From Zygnema cylindricum (lineage: Eukaryota > Streptophyta > Zygnematophyceae > Zygnematales > Zygnemataceae), in the NCBI GenBank assembly GCA_037447655.1, contig JBBHKE010000962.1:100822-164821 (forward strand): a stretch of DNA of 64,000 nt, written 5' to 3'. Under the pieces are notes generated by a model, which was given only the letters and a program-made list of their open reading frames with translations, did not search any database and was not told the DNA's origin. The position numbers were made by a program, and so were the translations under genes. Shown here piece after piece: positions 46,768 to 60,279 of the stretch. Position 1 is the stretch's first letter, and each line of letters opens with the position of its first letter.

Positions 46768-46981
46768 CACCGCCCATCGTTATTAGGGTTAATATTTTTA
46801 TCGCCACTTTAAACATCTTTTCTCCGTGCACAGTTGGCGGATTATCAAACCGATGGTTGCTATTGGAAGGCAAGATTCTCATCTTCCTATTGGCCGTCTC
46901 CGATTGACAACCCGACAAGTGTGCACGGAGAAAAGGTGTTTTAAGTGGTGAAAGGAACTAAGTGACAACGATGAACGAGTG
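46768..46981. mobile_element. TA-flanked MITE (family A, 214 bp)
   Basis: Begins CACCGCCCATCGTTATTAG after TA (46766-46767) and ends GAACGAGTG before TA (46982-46983). Inner arms CTTTTCTCCGTGCAC / GTGCACGGAGAAAAG are inverted, so the element can fold. Confidence 0.75.
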
Positions 46982-47579
46982 TAAAAATTTACCATGGGCA
47001 CAACTGTTTTCAACTTCATCTGACATTATCCGCGGCCTTTATTTATGCACTGGACGCTAGAAACAAGAATCCTATCCCTCGCTTGTACGGCGTAATTTAG
47101 ACAGGACAGATGTAGTCACAAATCATCAAGTTCAATGTTCAATCTTCAAAAATCTTCCATTAACCCTTTTATTGATCAACAAACAATATTATGTTACAGC
47201 AACCGAGTGGTGTCTTTTTCACTGTCGTTTTTGACAACTCTCACCCAGACTTGGGTCTCATTCTCCACCATGAGCATCACTCATTAAGTCGGATGCATAA
47301 CCGCTACATAAAATTATGCATTTTGCGTATTTATTTCAGTACACAGCATGTGACCTAGTATTTATGGGAGGAAATCGGCAAAGCATCCTGGCTTTGACAG
47401 CTTGTCTCTTACCGCATTAAAGCAGAGAACATTATCTTATGTGTACCGTAGTGCCAACTGACTGAAAGAATTTCGTTTTGTTAATTTAATCATGGCAAGA
47501 ACTTTTAAGTGCTGTTATAGAGTTAATCCGTCTATTTGGAGATAGTTTTTTTTTTACCCGAAGTCATGAATCGGTATAT

Positions 47580-47662
47580 ATGACGTCGCAGGACACGATT
47601 TACTATAGTTAATTCTATTATGGTGTCAATGCTACTAATTCACTCTAATAGTGATGGACGGT
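47580..47662. repeat. Partial family A end
   Basis: Right-end-like CACTCTAATAGTGATGGACGGTG near 47640-47662; no convincing left end was found. Confidence 0.4.
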
Positions 47663-47949
47663 GTTGTCTGTATTAGAGGAGGTCCTCCGTCCCTGACCAC
47701 CGTTTCTGGCACTCGAAACAAAACAAAAATGTACAGATTTAGGAATTACTCTTTACATTGCTACTGTCCACTGTAAATTAAGGGCCAAGTCAACAACGAC
47801 GACAATGATGATAAAAATGTAGTACATCAAATGCTGTGCAGTTATCCTGTTTAAGAAACCCAAAGAATCACTCTAAATATTGTGTACTTCAGCTTTTCAG
47901 AACACACAATCAAGAGATTGAGGACGTTATCTGATACATGGTATAATAG

Positions 47950-48090
47950 CAGGATAAATTAAAAAGCACGATGGTAACCCATCTGAGTCCAGGGTACAAA
48001 AGGGGCGGCATGCCAAAACTGAAAAACTACAATAAAAAACAAATAGAGCGATGGGAACACAAAAAAAACAATCAAGACATGGAACCATTT
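47950..48090 (-). repeat. 3'-end fragment of the LINE-like element
   Basis: Shares GATAAATT, AAAAGCACGATGGTAA, GGGTACAAAAGGGG and GGCATGCCAA with 25030-25110, in the same orientation, at clear divergence. No RT coding sequence follows, so it is a heavily 5'-truncated copy. Confidence 0.6.
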
Positions 48091-49281
48091 CTGGGTACAC
48101 TTTCAAATTTACGCCTCCATTTCACCCCATCCTCGTCCACCCCTCCAACCAGAAGCCGAAAAGATCCACATAGAAACAATATTTTTAAGTGCGAACGATA
48201 AGACCATTTTGTACGTTGTAAGTTTCAATTTTCACTAAGTTAAAGATGGCATGTTTCTCCTATGGCACACGTTAAATGAACTAAGAACACACAATATAAT
48301 ATGACCACTATTTTTACCTTTTGAATCATATCGACTAAAAACAACAAAAATCCATCCCAACCAATCACGGAAACCGCCATCACTTTCTCACTCCCTGCTA
48401 TTGTATCCACTACAAGACAAAATTTAAACAGGAATTCAAAACAAATTTCACAAATAAAATAAGTTCAAAATACAACAAACAAAAAAATAAGCAATTGTAT
48501 CCACAAATTTAGCATTTTTGTAAAAAAAGGCGAGTGCAGAGCCATTTCATGGCCGGAGCTGCGACTATCAACACTACCATATGAAAGACCTTATCGGGTC
48601 TCAAGTAGCAACTTTAGCACCGATTAATACCAATCTCTCTATAACACTCTCGCTCTCTCTCTCTCTCTCTTTCCAATTTAAAAGAGTCGAGGGACTGATC
48701 TCAAAAAAAAAACCTAAAAACTTGTTCCACGTCAGAACCGAGTATCAGACCTACAAACTGCGTTTTTTTTGTCTCGAAAACTATCTTTTCTTCCAGAATT
48801 CTTTCAGATAAAACAAATGGGAACTATCCTATATAAAGCACTCTCGATTAAAAAAAAAACTTTTCAAACAAAAAAAAGAAACATCCATAAACCTACCGTC
48901 TATTCTGTTATCACAACAAAAGAATGAGTCAGCAACGCCTTTTTTTTATGCGGTTTTGCGCATCCTACTCTTCTTTATCCATTTAAAGAAAAAAAAAACA
49001 ACGAAAACCAAAAGAAATCTAAAAATGAAAAAAAACCTTAACCACTCAAATTTCTCCTACAATTCACAATGGAAACAAGCTACAAAAAACAGCAATTTCA
49101 ACCAATGCTGTAACAACAAATATGTAAGAGTTGCTCCGCACGAGCTCTCTCTCTCTCCCCTTAAGTTTGCTCCGCACGAGCTCTCTCTCTCTATCTCCTT
49201 CTTTCGTTCTCCCTCCTCTCTCTCTCCCTCTCCCTCTCCCCTCCCCCACAAATAGTATAAAATTATAGATCCTCCATATTA
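48091..49281. other. Intergenic, AT-rich with short CT runs
   Basis: Poly-A rich sequence with CT microsatellites near 48644-48672, 49147-49158 and 49185-49240, and a direct repeat of GCTCCGCACGAGCTCTCTCT at 49132 and 49169. Likely the 3' flank of the BES1/BZR1-like gene; no gene seen. Confidence 0.4.
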
Positions 49282-50717
49282 TTAACCGCCGTTACTCCCC
49301 GGTGAACTCCCTTTCCCCCTCGACTTTTTTGCAGACCCCGGCCTCTGAAGGGGTGGAGGAGGCCGTACATTCGATCCTTGCGATCCCTCCGTTCCAGACA
49401 ACGGATTCTGTTGTGGAGGAGGAGAGGGAGAGCCTTGGTGTCCCAAATGGTGAGAATGTGAACCCGGAGGCTTCACTTGTAAGGCCACCGTTTGTACTAA
49501 GGAAGGAGACATACTCTGAGACATCGATATAGGCATGGGATGAGATAAAGAAACTGCAAAACCCGGATGCATACCAGGTTGTCCTCCATGTTGAGACTGT
49601 GGACTCATTTGAGCCTGAGCTTGTTGTCCTCCTACTTGTTGGAGCATTCCATTACTTCCTCCTTGGTCCATTCCCACACTATGAGGAGGCATCATCATTA
49701 CCGTCGCATCTTCTTTTGTCCCGGGTCCCTGTTGACTACCAGGAGGAAGCATTCCCGGAGGTAGTCCGAGTGGGAATTGGACTCCTCCTGGTCCTACCAT
49801 CATCGGTTGTAACTGCATTTGATTCTCGGGAATCTGTCCGGCGTTTCCGGAGAAAGCACCGGCCGAGGAAACACCATACGACCCTGTACTGCCCATATTC
49901 CCATAGGATGGTCCTACATTGGCTCCATATGCTCCCGTGGCTCCCGTCCCAAAGGCTCCCGAAACTCCATCCCTTTGCTGCATTCCGTTTCCTATTGGCG
50001 AGATTACCGACGAATGAAAAGCTTGTACAGCTGGAGGTCCTCCGAGTCCTGACATTCCATTGACTCGACTGTGGCTCGACATTTGTCTGTGGAGACCGGG
50101 TGGCTGTGAACCCTGGAGAAACACCAAAAACCCTCCAAATTGTCCACGTCAGCAGTCAGCATCAGACCACTGTGTGAACAGAAGAAGTCAAAAAAGACCA
50201 GAGACTTTAGGAAGACGCCAAAGCAAGCCATGTAATCCAGAAGCTATCTGAAGGCCAGGATACAACTGCGTTCCATTGAGAAAACTGCAAATGTTTTATG
50301 GTAAGGCTCATGATATAGGAGATAAATACAAAATAGGGTTTATGAAACAGAGTATCGAGACGATCGAGCAGAAATATCTGGTGACCGATGAGAATATCCA
50401 ATGTCCAAACAAAGTGATATTGAAAGAAAGAGAGCCTAACTAAAACCTCCAAAATGCCTTCCTACCGGTGCTCGGTACGTTGTACCGTCCGTTTCCACTA
50501 TCCAACCGGCTTCAGCTGCGAGTGCCCTCAAAACATCGTTGATATCCGCCCTCGGAGGCAAGTTGTAACCGCCATATTTTCTCAACCCGGCAAATATTTT
50601 AGTTGTAATCGCTCTCCGTTGTCGCTCTCTCAACTTCGTCTTCTCCTTCTCCGAAGCACTAAGCTTCGCCATCTCCTCGCGACTCATTGATGGTTTCCTG
50701 AATATCGGCTCCCTCAT
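49282..50717 (-). CDS. BZR1: BES1/BZR1-like transcription factor (2 coding exons, 360 aa)
   Basis: Plant-specific DNA-binding factor family that carries brassinosteroid output in seed plants. Exon 50717-50466 (84 aa) holds the BES1-N domain: [20 protein letters not shown], then [20 protein letters not shown] and [15 protein letters not shown]. After a GTAGGA donor, exon 50112-49282 (276 aa) is rich in Gly, Pro, Gln, Met and Ser, and ends [17 protein letters not shown]. The start is set by an in-frame TAG just upstream of 50717. An AG at the end of a pyrimidine run about 30 bp upstream suggests an intron in the 5' UTR. I do not see the dense Sx3S/T phosphorylation repeats or the LxLxL EAR motif of angiosperm BZR1/BES1, so brassinosteroid and GSK3 control cannot be assumed. 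Confidence 0.92.
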
Positions 50718-53540
50718 CCACTACAAGGCGACTCAAAGGTTTCCCTGGAAGATAAAATCAACACACAACATAGTTAAAGTGAGACTGTTTCGTGGAGGAC
50801 TCTAACATAGAATGCGCAAAATATAAAACTGCAATTTTCCTATCCCCTAAACCAAGACTTTTAACATTCCACACTAACAACAATCAGCATCTCACATGTC
50901 ATTTTGTGATAAAGATGCCATTCTGCAGAAAGACCGCAAATAAGGACAACTATCTGTAAATAATCATAAATGTCAAATAAAAACAAAAATTGTATTTTTT
51001 TTCTCCTGTTCTTACTAGGATAACGGATTTATCAGGGAAGAGAAAAATTGACTAAGGTACAGAAAATTAACAATTTGCAAATGGAAAGTGAAAAGAATGT
51101 CTGACTATTTACTCCAGAGACTACAAAAGTAGACAGATAAATCCACATTTTTTTGTCTTATTATTCTATTGATAAGGGCAAAGTGAAAGGCTTTCTGACC
51201 ATTGAAAGAGTAAAACCCCGTTTTCTAGTGCCAGCCAATCCGGGATAACTAAATCCCTAAACCAAACCGTAATTATATAACCGTCACAATCTAATAGTTA
51301 ACAGTCAAAAGTTAAGGATAACTCAGTTTACACCATAAGTTTTTGTCTTGTTGGGAGGACATGCTAAGCATAAAATGAAACAGGTAAAAGGATGATAAAC
51401 AATCTCTCACGTTGACTAAACTCCACTCGAAGGACAAGACAAAAGTCAAACAAAGAGACAAACAATGTCTGTTGACCTGCCTATGTGAGACTTAGGCCAC
51501 AGGAAACCACACAGCGTGACTATATACGGTCAACATTCTGGACATCAAAGCCATTATTCATTAATGATCGGATTACCATATAATGATCAGGGTGTAATCA
51601 TACAAAGTAATGAAAATGGCTACTGAAGTTGCTTTTCGATACTCAAAGAAGATAAAAAGTGTATGCAAAACTCAACAAATCCTTCAAAAAACTGTTTATA
51701 GGTATACTTTACAAAATGTAGCGTGCCTTTTATTTGTGGTTATTAACTATAAAGGAAGCAACTCAAACGGTTTGAACAACTTACCAGGGAACGCAAAAGC
51801 TGAAGCATTAACTTTAGAGCATTCAGACGTTTTCAGCTAAACGTTTTCAGTTTAGCGTTTTCAGTATGACTGAAGCTGTGACGGTCAAAGAGAGGAAGCC
51901 ACGTGTCGCCTCAAAGTCGTCAATATCCCCTTCAGCAATAAAAACCAATTTTTGACAATCTCAAAACAATATCTATTTCCCTGGTGAATAGAATAAAGGA
52001 AAACAAAGGATAATCACAGCTTTTTCTGATGAAAGCTGGTCTACAATCTTCTTCGAATACGACAATTTTTTCTTAAAAAGGGGCTATAATCGGCGAATTT
52101 ATGGCAAAACCATGACTAATATGACCAATATGACTCAGTACAGGGAGATTGGCATATGGTATTCCAGGTTGTGCGAATACTGTGAAAAAGTGGAAAACAC
52201 AATGTGAAAAAAAGTCTAATGTGTGTATCAAAAAGCACTAAACGACAAAAACGGTATTTTGCCAATTAAGGGCTAGTACTCACGACAGTTTCATCCTCTA
52301 GCAATCAGGCGATCAGATCCGACCAATCAGGCAAACGCATTCTCTGGACAGCGACCCTCTTTATTAGCCTAAATTCCCCTGCGTCACTTTTTTTCCTCTC
52401 CCGTCTCCCTTCTCACTCCGCCCCGACTCCCTCTCTCTCACTCTCTCCCTTTCTCCCTCTCGCCCTCTCTTGTTGTTTTCCTTCCCTCGCGTCTCCTGTG
52501 TAGGTGGCAAGCGAAAAAGTACAAAAAAAATGATATTTGTTTTCAGTATGCAATGTAGTCGGCGGGAGTCCTGAGTTCGCACGTGTGGCAGGCAGCGTGA
52601 CAACGAGTACTGGACTGGGAGAGGAGACGCAGGAGAGGCTTGAATGAACGGAAACAGAATTCTACCGACCGCCGCAGAGTTTCAAGTTTAGGGCTAAGGG
52701 CAAGGAATGGGGCGGAGGGTACCGCGCGACAAAGGGCGGCAGACGCAATCGTGGAAAATGCCGTCCGATGCTCGATAGGTTAAACATTGTCCGTCCGATT
52801 CTGGCGAAAATATTGCGCGGGAAGAAGGACTGGCGCAAGTGTAGTGCCAAATCCGGTCAGATTTGCCGAATGCCATGTCAGCGTAAAGGACAGGTTGCTG
52901 ACATGTGCTGCCAAAGGATGCGCTGGCGTCCGGATAAGGTGGATAGGGTCCCGCCAGGGGCAGCTTTTAAATTTTGGGATTGAACTTTAAAATTTTCGTA
53001 TGTCCCGCGTAATCCGCCACATTCAAACTTTCAAACGGCGAAGCCCTAGCTTGACCAGCCGGGATGTCCGTACATGAATTCAAATTACATGGGGGATTGA
53101 AAGGCTCGTGCGACCCCAAAATCGAGATCTAAGAAGGAATCTGAATGTATGGATACGATTAAGCAGTGAAGTCAATCGGTGATAAATGAACGCATCCGAG
53201 GCGTCCGTGTTTAATGTACAAATCGCAGATTTACATCGAAACACAAGAACCCAGCTGTCGCCATATTCCAGGGGTCCATGTTTAGGATGCAAATTCAATA
53301 CCCCCGTCGACACAAAGATTCAAGCCGGCAATGTAAATCTTTCATTAATGCAGATGAGCAGAATTGTTGCACTTGCGTACCGAATCGAAACCGTCGGTTT
53401 TCGGTTTTGCATATCGAGGAGGGTCCCAATATTTACCGAAACACCGGTTTCAAAACGTCGCAAATTGTTGATTGCCAGTACATTAAGTCCTTTAATTATG
53501 AGGGTGCATTTATTATCTATTAAGGTTCGTCCGTTTATAC
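50718..53540. other. Upstream region of the BES1/BZR1-like gene
   Basis: Probably contains a 5'-UTR intron and the promoter of the minus-strand gene. The 52370-52490 segment is CT-rich (GA-rich on the coding strand), a common plant 5'-UTR feature and a candidate first exon. 52640-53030 is more GC-rich but has no recognisable protein. No transposon ends were identified. Confidence 0.35.
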
Positions 53541-54546
53541 CATGGTTCAAAAGTAGGTTAAAGTAGGCCCATACAATATGCCTATTGTATGCAAAACATA
53601 CAATATGACCTTAAGACCCATGTTGTATTCTGACCATAGTTGTTCACGGCGATTAATGCGAACGTACCGTACGTGACGAATTATACGTAACAAACGCATT
53701 GAACCTTTTGATCAAATCGCAAAAAATCGTTAATGAATTTCCTTCCGTACTATTCCGTACATAAAAAAACAAAAAACTATTACATATAACGCAGTTTGCA
53801 AGTTTTTCGCGTTAAATGAGCGGTAAGAACATAAACTGTTTAAAATTTTATTACAGAGTGTCATAAGAATGGAATGACCTTCTTAAATGGTATTCCTGTC
53901 GACCACCTTTAGACATGCTACGGAGTGAATGTACCCGGGTTCGAATGATACTTAGATAAAGTTTTAGCAATTTCGTCTCTGTTCCATGGCGTCGTCTTTC
54001 AAAAAAATTTGAAGAAAACGCCCGTACGAATTTCAAACTGAATGCGCGAAATTATTGTGACGTCCAACGTCTCTTTTCGAAAATGTCCTTACATTTTCGA
54101 TTATATAACGTACAACTTCCGTGGTATTTCTGTTCAGTTCACTGAACATATAGTACCAATAAGTGCGACGCATATTTCCCGTTTTATTCCGTACATATCC
54201 GTGAAAAAATATACAGTTACAGTAATTAGTTTACAGGTTTCCGTAAAATTTCAGTTTCAGTTTACAGTACACGTTTTTTTACGATTTTTTCAAAAGTCAC
54301 GAATTATACGTTTCAATCGCAAAAAAGGAAAAAATCGCGCGATTTGAACAACTATGATTCTGACCTATTCGGACCAATTAAAACATTCGGACCAAAATAT
54401 TTTATATACATCGTCAGATTCAGACGATCGGACGGTCGCTGATAAAAGTAGCGATCTAAGAAGATCACATGAAAAGCCCATAACACAACTTACGATAAAG
54501 GCGCCGACCAAAGGCCTACCATATAAACGCCTACTTTTTAACTATG
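53541..54546 (+). mobile_element. hAT-type MITE, CATAGTTCAAAAG family, copy 3, host to another insertion
   Basis: Ends CATGGTTCAAAAGTAGG and, at the right, CCTACTTTTTAACTATG. The flanking octamers GTTTATAC and GTTTACTC are similar, consistent with an aged 8-bp TSD. The core matches copies 1, 2 and 4 and is interrupted by the element at 53635-54356. Confidence 0.88.
53635..54356. mobile_element. hAT-type MITE nested inside CATAGTTC-family copy 3
   Basis: 722 bp, ends CATAGTTGTTCA / TGAACAACTATG, with the perfect 8-bp duplication ATTCTGAC at 53627-53634 and 54357-54364. Its ends resemble those of the hAT element at 14311-17198 (CATGGTTGTTCA), a possible source of its transposase. Confidence 0.92.
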
Positions 54547-54812
54547 GTTTACTCTTTATAGAGCCGTCTCCAGTATTGGTCCATATTACCTGCTTTCTTG
54601 ATTTTCTTTCCTTGGGGGGATGGCACAAGGAATTGTTTCATGCTAAGATTCAAAATAAGATGAACGCTAATCTTTCAGCGATAATAGAGCTTCCAGTTCG
54701 AATACAGCGTTCATTTCAAGTATAGCTTACAGTTCTAGTTGAAAGTGTTAAACAAGTTGATGGATTGCGAACTTGGCGACAAAAGGAACAAGTGTGCCTC
54801 AAAATAGACGTA

Positions 54813-54813
<1 letters not shown>

Positions 54814-54907
<94 letters not shown>
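54814..54907. repeat. AT dinucleotide microsatellite
   Basis: Uninterrupted (AT)n of about 94 bp. Confidence 0.98.
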
Positions 54908-54910
<3 letters not shown>

Positions 54911-55955
54911 GTTTCTTAATGTTGTGTATCGTTACGTTTCCTATTGGCGATAAATCCGATGACCAATATATGTTACCAGTAAGGGGGTTGATAAATTGGT
55001 AGGTCTATGTAAGATTTAATGGCTTGTTATGTGGTGACCTAACAATTAAGTGAAAGATCGTCAAACAAAACCATTCCAATCCAACACATCTATAATCCTC
55101 AAATTGGTAATTGATCGTTAAAGTCAATTAATGCCTCCGCTAGCCGATCTCTAAATATGCAACGCCCCCATGTTTTATAACCATCGACGTTTTCGTCCAA
55201 ATATGATATTTACGTGTTTTGCCCATTTTAGTGATCAAGCCATTATCAATTATTGTGTAGAAAACTTGGTTGTATCCCATGTAACTACTGTTTTTACCAC
55301 TCGTAACCCTACCATTTGTTTTAAACGAAAAGGGGACTTACAACAAATCTTAAACATCAAGCATATTTTCTAGGCACGGTTTATGCTCCGGGTAGAGACT
55401 TACAACAACATGTACTCATAGTTTAAAAATACTTGGTGCAAACTTGCGACCGTAAAACGTTGATTACTTTTTACTTATCTAGGCGCCCCGCCCCCTTTAT
55501 CTCGTCGTCGCCTAAAAATATATTATTGAACTAACCCGGATATTTTAGTTAAATCTTACTAACTTATATAATTATAAAATAAAAATACATGCAAAATTAA
55601 ACAAAAGGTGTTCCTAACTCATTAGTGAAATTAAAACTGAAACATAAATTTTAGAACCACGTTATTGCCAAAAGGTGGCGCGTTTGCAATTTACTTGTGT
55701 TTTTATTTTCTTCTTTTGTCCCCCCTACCCCTAATAACAAAAATAAAACAAAATAGTGAAAACGTGTTTTTGTGTTAAACTATTATACTTATCTATTTTA
55801 TACCTCGATCATTGTTATATCAACGTGTGGGAATAAAAAACTGTACTTATATTTTTTATGTTGTATTGCTACTATGTGCGTAATTTCACTTGCAAACTAT
55901 TAAACTACTCGTGTATTACAAATTGAAGTCGGTCGTGGGAGATAACATGTGACTT

Positions 55956-55997
<42 letters not shown>

Positions 55998-56010
55998 AAT
56001 TTATTTTTGT

Positions 56011-56096
<86 letters not shown>

Positions 56097-59000
56097 AATT
56101 TGTTTCTGTTGTAGTAACAATTTCCACAAAACAAAAAGTGTTTTTGCAATAATGTTTTTTATTGTAATAACTAATATTATTTAACGTGTTTAACTCGTTA
56201 CCTATCCATTGGGGAAATAGTCTCGATGAAACTGCTCACCAAAATTTGCATTGTGAATTGGGTCGCAAACTTAATATTGGAAACCGCGATAAAATACGAG
56301 GATCGCTTTGCTTATTCACTAGTTTATTTTTAACATTTCGTCACAAAATTATTATTTAGCTGCACACGCCTCGTCGCATGTTCGGTCTTAAAAGTTTAAC
56401 ACGTATGATGTTCTTATGCAAATTTAACTTTTTTGTCATTGCCATTGGTGTATAAAACCTTGTGAAACTTTGTTGTTATATCATGAGCCCTAAAAACATT
56501 TTTTTGTTACACAAATCCGCAAACATATCATATATAATAATTAAATAATGTTGACCTTTATGTGAGATTCATTCATTATAAACTAAGCATTTTTTCTATG
56601 GTTAAAATAGATACTATGTAACCAAAGTTCGTTGTGCAATTTGTTCACGAAAGGTTTTATAACGCTGTGATGCCCATCTCATAATTCATCCCATTAACAC
56701 AACGTTAAAGGTGACAAAAAGGTTAACATATATAAATATTGTATAACAAAACAATCAAAGTGATAACGTTTAGATAGTTTGAAAACGCGTTTGATTACGC
56801 CTCCCTCCTGTTACCACCATGATTGACTATTTACCAATATTGACTTTATTGATGGCATAACAGTTATGCAAGTTAAACCTAATATAAGGATGCCATTGTC
56901 ATGTTTATGAATTGAAATTGAAAAAAATGATGTTGTCGTGCAACTTGTTTGTTGTGTTCACAACTCACAGCATTGGATGGGCATAATCCCGTACACGTTG
57001 CATTTCTCTTTGTAATCACACCATTTTTTTTGTAATACTATTTAAATTTTGTTTATTACGTGAGAAATCAACCTATTTTATTTGTATGGTTACAAATACA
57101 AGCTTTTATACTGCCATAACTAATCTATAAAATACATAAAATACCATCATACGATTGTATATTCAGTATGATTCCATTATTGATTAAACTTGGGTATGTT
57201 GTTGTTTTTTGGACCACGAACACACATTGTGGTAAACTCGAAAAGTATGTGTGTTTTATAACAACAATTAAAAATTAAGCGATAAATGAACCAACAACTA
57301 AATTAACGGCTGCACTTATACCAAATTAAATGCATGGCATGGTACAAACAAACTAGTTTTTATAAATTTCAGTAAATTGTTACTTTGTACGTTAATGAGG
57401 TTAACAACGATACAATATAAATTGCATCTTAATATAAACAATCATGTTTTTTTTTTCGAACCTACAACTTTACTAAAATAATTGGTAAGAGGCTTTTAAT
57501 AAAAGTTTTACCTACAAGTAACTCGTTGAACAAAAACACCCAAGTAGCCCATATATATCGTTGACAACCAATAAAACACAATATTAAATCGAGAAAAATC
57601 TATTAATAAATCAAACAAAAACTACGCATTGTATGTTGGGCACGTGTCAAACAATAATACCATCCCCCCAACTTGTAAAAAACATATGAATAGCCCAAAC
57701 CGCTTAGAAGAAAATGGGTAAATACTAAAATTGATTAAGTAGGGTGCCTGCATCCTCATGAATGTGCATACATTTGTCGCCAAAACAAGACAATATTTGT
57801 TTGTCACTGTCGTGTATTTTTTCATGACGGAATACAAGATTATATATTGAGATTTTGAGTTTTTGTACGACTTTTCTCATTATGGAACACGGGTTACATA
57901 TTGAGAGTTTTGGTTTTTCCTTGGCTCATGCGTAGATTTCCCGATTGTCTCAAAATCTTGAAATGTGCTTATCAATCAATCTCAAAAACTTAGGTGAAAA
58001 TTCCTTTATTGAAAGCTTCATACGTCAAGTTCTCCATACATAGGAAAACAAGATTGCCATAAGAACATTAAACCTTCTAACGGTGTGTATCGAGTTGGTG
58101 TTTGGCTATTTGCATTAAAAATCTTATCCGCCGCTTTTCCATTGCCCTCCAGAGTGCTGACCTTGAATGTGCTCCTACAGTCAAAAAATATCCATTTTTG
58201 TGACGCCAAGAAGGTAAAATGGCATCATTGTTAGTGCACGTTTGTAAATCTGAAAAGGTTAGAGTAACGAAATTTGAGCTTGTACCTCATAATAGGAAAA
58301 ACATTCTTAAAACTTTAAAGATAAACTTCGGATCCTTGTCTCATATGATGTTTTTTGAAAGGGTATATCGATTAAAAACATTTTTGAACAGAAAAACTAT
58401 GTGACTCTCTGGTTAAATGTCGATGTTAAAGAAAATCGCGTATTTAGTTATATTGGTTATTTTTAAAGTCAAAGTTGTCCAAAATGATCAAGTGGACGCT
58501 TCAAATTCAGGTGTACCTGCCCAAAAGTCCTGCAAAGAGACAATCAAGTTTAATGCCGAACCAGGAAATCCCACAGAAACTACGCGCCAAACAACATATC
58601 CGTAAATCCGTAACTATCAATCGGAACCTTTACTTATAACGCGCACTGGCTTAATGTCAGATGATTGTACGTACCGTACCACGCGCAATGGTTAAGGTTC
58701 TGGCGCTTGGAGACAAAAACCATTTTTTGTCTGCTTTTGCCGGAGGATTAGGTCGACACGAGTCAGCAACTCGACACACGTGAAGACAATTTAACCTGTA
58801 CGATGGCATCTTCGAGATTTTTTTCATTTAACGAAATTTGAGATTTTTCGCTATCACAAGCTGTCAATTATTTGTTACCCTGTAGCCCTGTAGGTCAGGG
58901 CGGATAATTGCCCCTTCACACGTGGAGCCTTGGAAGCATTTTGTAAGTTTTCAATGTGCCCAGTCAAACTGGTGTACGACAAAGTTAGGGAATTGATCAT

Positions 59001-59399
59001 GGCAGTGACTATTTTGGCTGCGCACAGTCACTTACGTCAACTTGTCAAATGTTGTACGTTTTAAGTACACATTGGTACAAGTAAAGTACCGCAGTGGTAT
59101 TAGATATTGGGGGGAGGGCCTATTTGGCGGGCGGCGGAGACCTTCGAGGAGGATTTTGCCCGGGCAATGTAAATCCCTCCCAGTTATTGACAAGGACATA
59201 AGTTTATCGCGCGAAGCGCGGATAATTTTTTTTAGGAGTCTCCTCGGGATATTATCGGCTACTTATCGGCGATAAGACCGATGTCGATATATCGTACCAA
59301 TATATCGATTATCGGGTACCCGAAAAAAGGCCCATATCGGTTATCGGCAAATCCTTACCGATACACAACACTACAAAATATCTACAAAATTTAACAAAC
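54908..59399. other. AT-rich gene-free stretch
   Basis: Nothing coding is recognisable. It contains another AT/TA microsatellite at 55957-56095, interrupted by ACAAATTTATTTTTGTTG near 55995-56013. TATCGG/CGATAA-rich fragments of the TAGTGTTG hAT family occur near 54917-54975 and 59265-59373. Open frames here are short and unsupported. Confidence 0.5.
55957..56095. repeat. Compound AT microsatellite
   Basis: Two (AT)n runs, about 37 and 80 bp, separated by an AT-rich spacer. Open frames over it read as Tyr-Ile repeats and are artefacts. Confidence 0.97.
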
Positions 59400-59407
59400 G
59401 TTCACAC

Positions 59408-59714
59408 CATAGTTCAAAAGTAGGCGTTTTTATGGTAGGCATTTGGTCGGCGCCTTTATCGTAAGTTGTGTTATGGGATTTTCATGTGATCTTCTTAGAT
59501 CGCTACTTTGATCAGCGACCGTCCGATCGTTCGAATCTGACGATGTATATAATTTTTTTTGGTCCGAATGTTTTAATTGGTCCAATTATTGGTCCGAATG
59601 TTTTAATTGGTCCGAATAGGTCCGAATACAATATGGGTCTTAAGGTCATATTGTATGTTTTACATACAATAGGCATATTGTATGTGCCTACTTTCACCTA
59701 CTTTTGAACTATGG
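59408..59714 (-). mobile_element. hAT-type MITE, CATAGTTCAAAAG family, copy 4
   Basis: About 307 bp, in reverse orientation to copies 1-3, ends CATAGTTCAAAAGTAGG and CCTACTTTTGAACTATGG. GTTCACAC is present at 59400-59407 and 59715-59722, a perfect 8-bp TSD with one terminal base of ambiguity. It contains a local duplication of GGTCCGAATGTTTTAATTGG. Confidence 0.92.
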
Positions 59715-59733
59715 GTTCACACTTTAAGCACTA

Positions 59734-60279
59734 CACCGCGAATCGTTATTAGACTATGTACTCTATATCGGCGCCCCAAAATGTTGACATTGATACCCGA
59801 AATACAGTGACTGATTTTAATTTATCCGTGACGTTAATTACGGTTCTTGTGAATTAGGGTCAATGGTGTCACCGTAAAGGCGGTTGTTCGTACATAGTTG
59901 TACTTCGTTACCAGAATTCGTACGGAAATTGTTGTTAACTTAAATCGGTGACATACATAACTGCGCTTAAAATGAAATAGTATCTATTTTAGTGTATAAG
60001 TATGAACGGCGTAATGATTGTTCATCCGCAAACCTAAATTATAATTATGGATTCATTACAATGGAAGGACGAGACGTGGTACGGATTGTCAGATTTTATA
60101 CTTCTACCTATTTTAACGTATATGTAATGTCGGCAGATTCTGTATACCTAAATCAACGTTATGGAGAAATTACAATTAAACATTTTATTCACAATAGGAT
60201 TGATACACAAATTAACATCAATGACACTAATTCATTATTGACACTAATAATTTTTATAGTCTAATAACGATTCACGGTG
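59734..60279. mobile_element. TA-flanked MITE (family A, 546 bp)
   Basis: Ends CACCGCGAATCGTTATTAGA and, read inwards from the right, CACCGTGAATCGTTATTAGA; TA at 59732-59733 and 60280-60281. Similar length to 60984-61527. Confidence 0.88.

Noticed and set aside
55916-56152. Tyr-Ile repeat proteins on both strands
   Set aside because: Translation of an AT microsatellite.
58417-58605. 62-aa frame with a hydrophobic N-terminus resembling a secreted peptide
   Set aside because: Single short frame in gene-free AT-rich DNA, with no promoter, splice or homology support.
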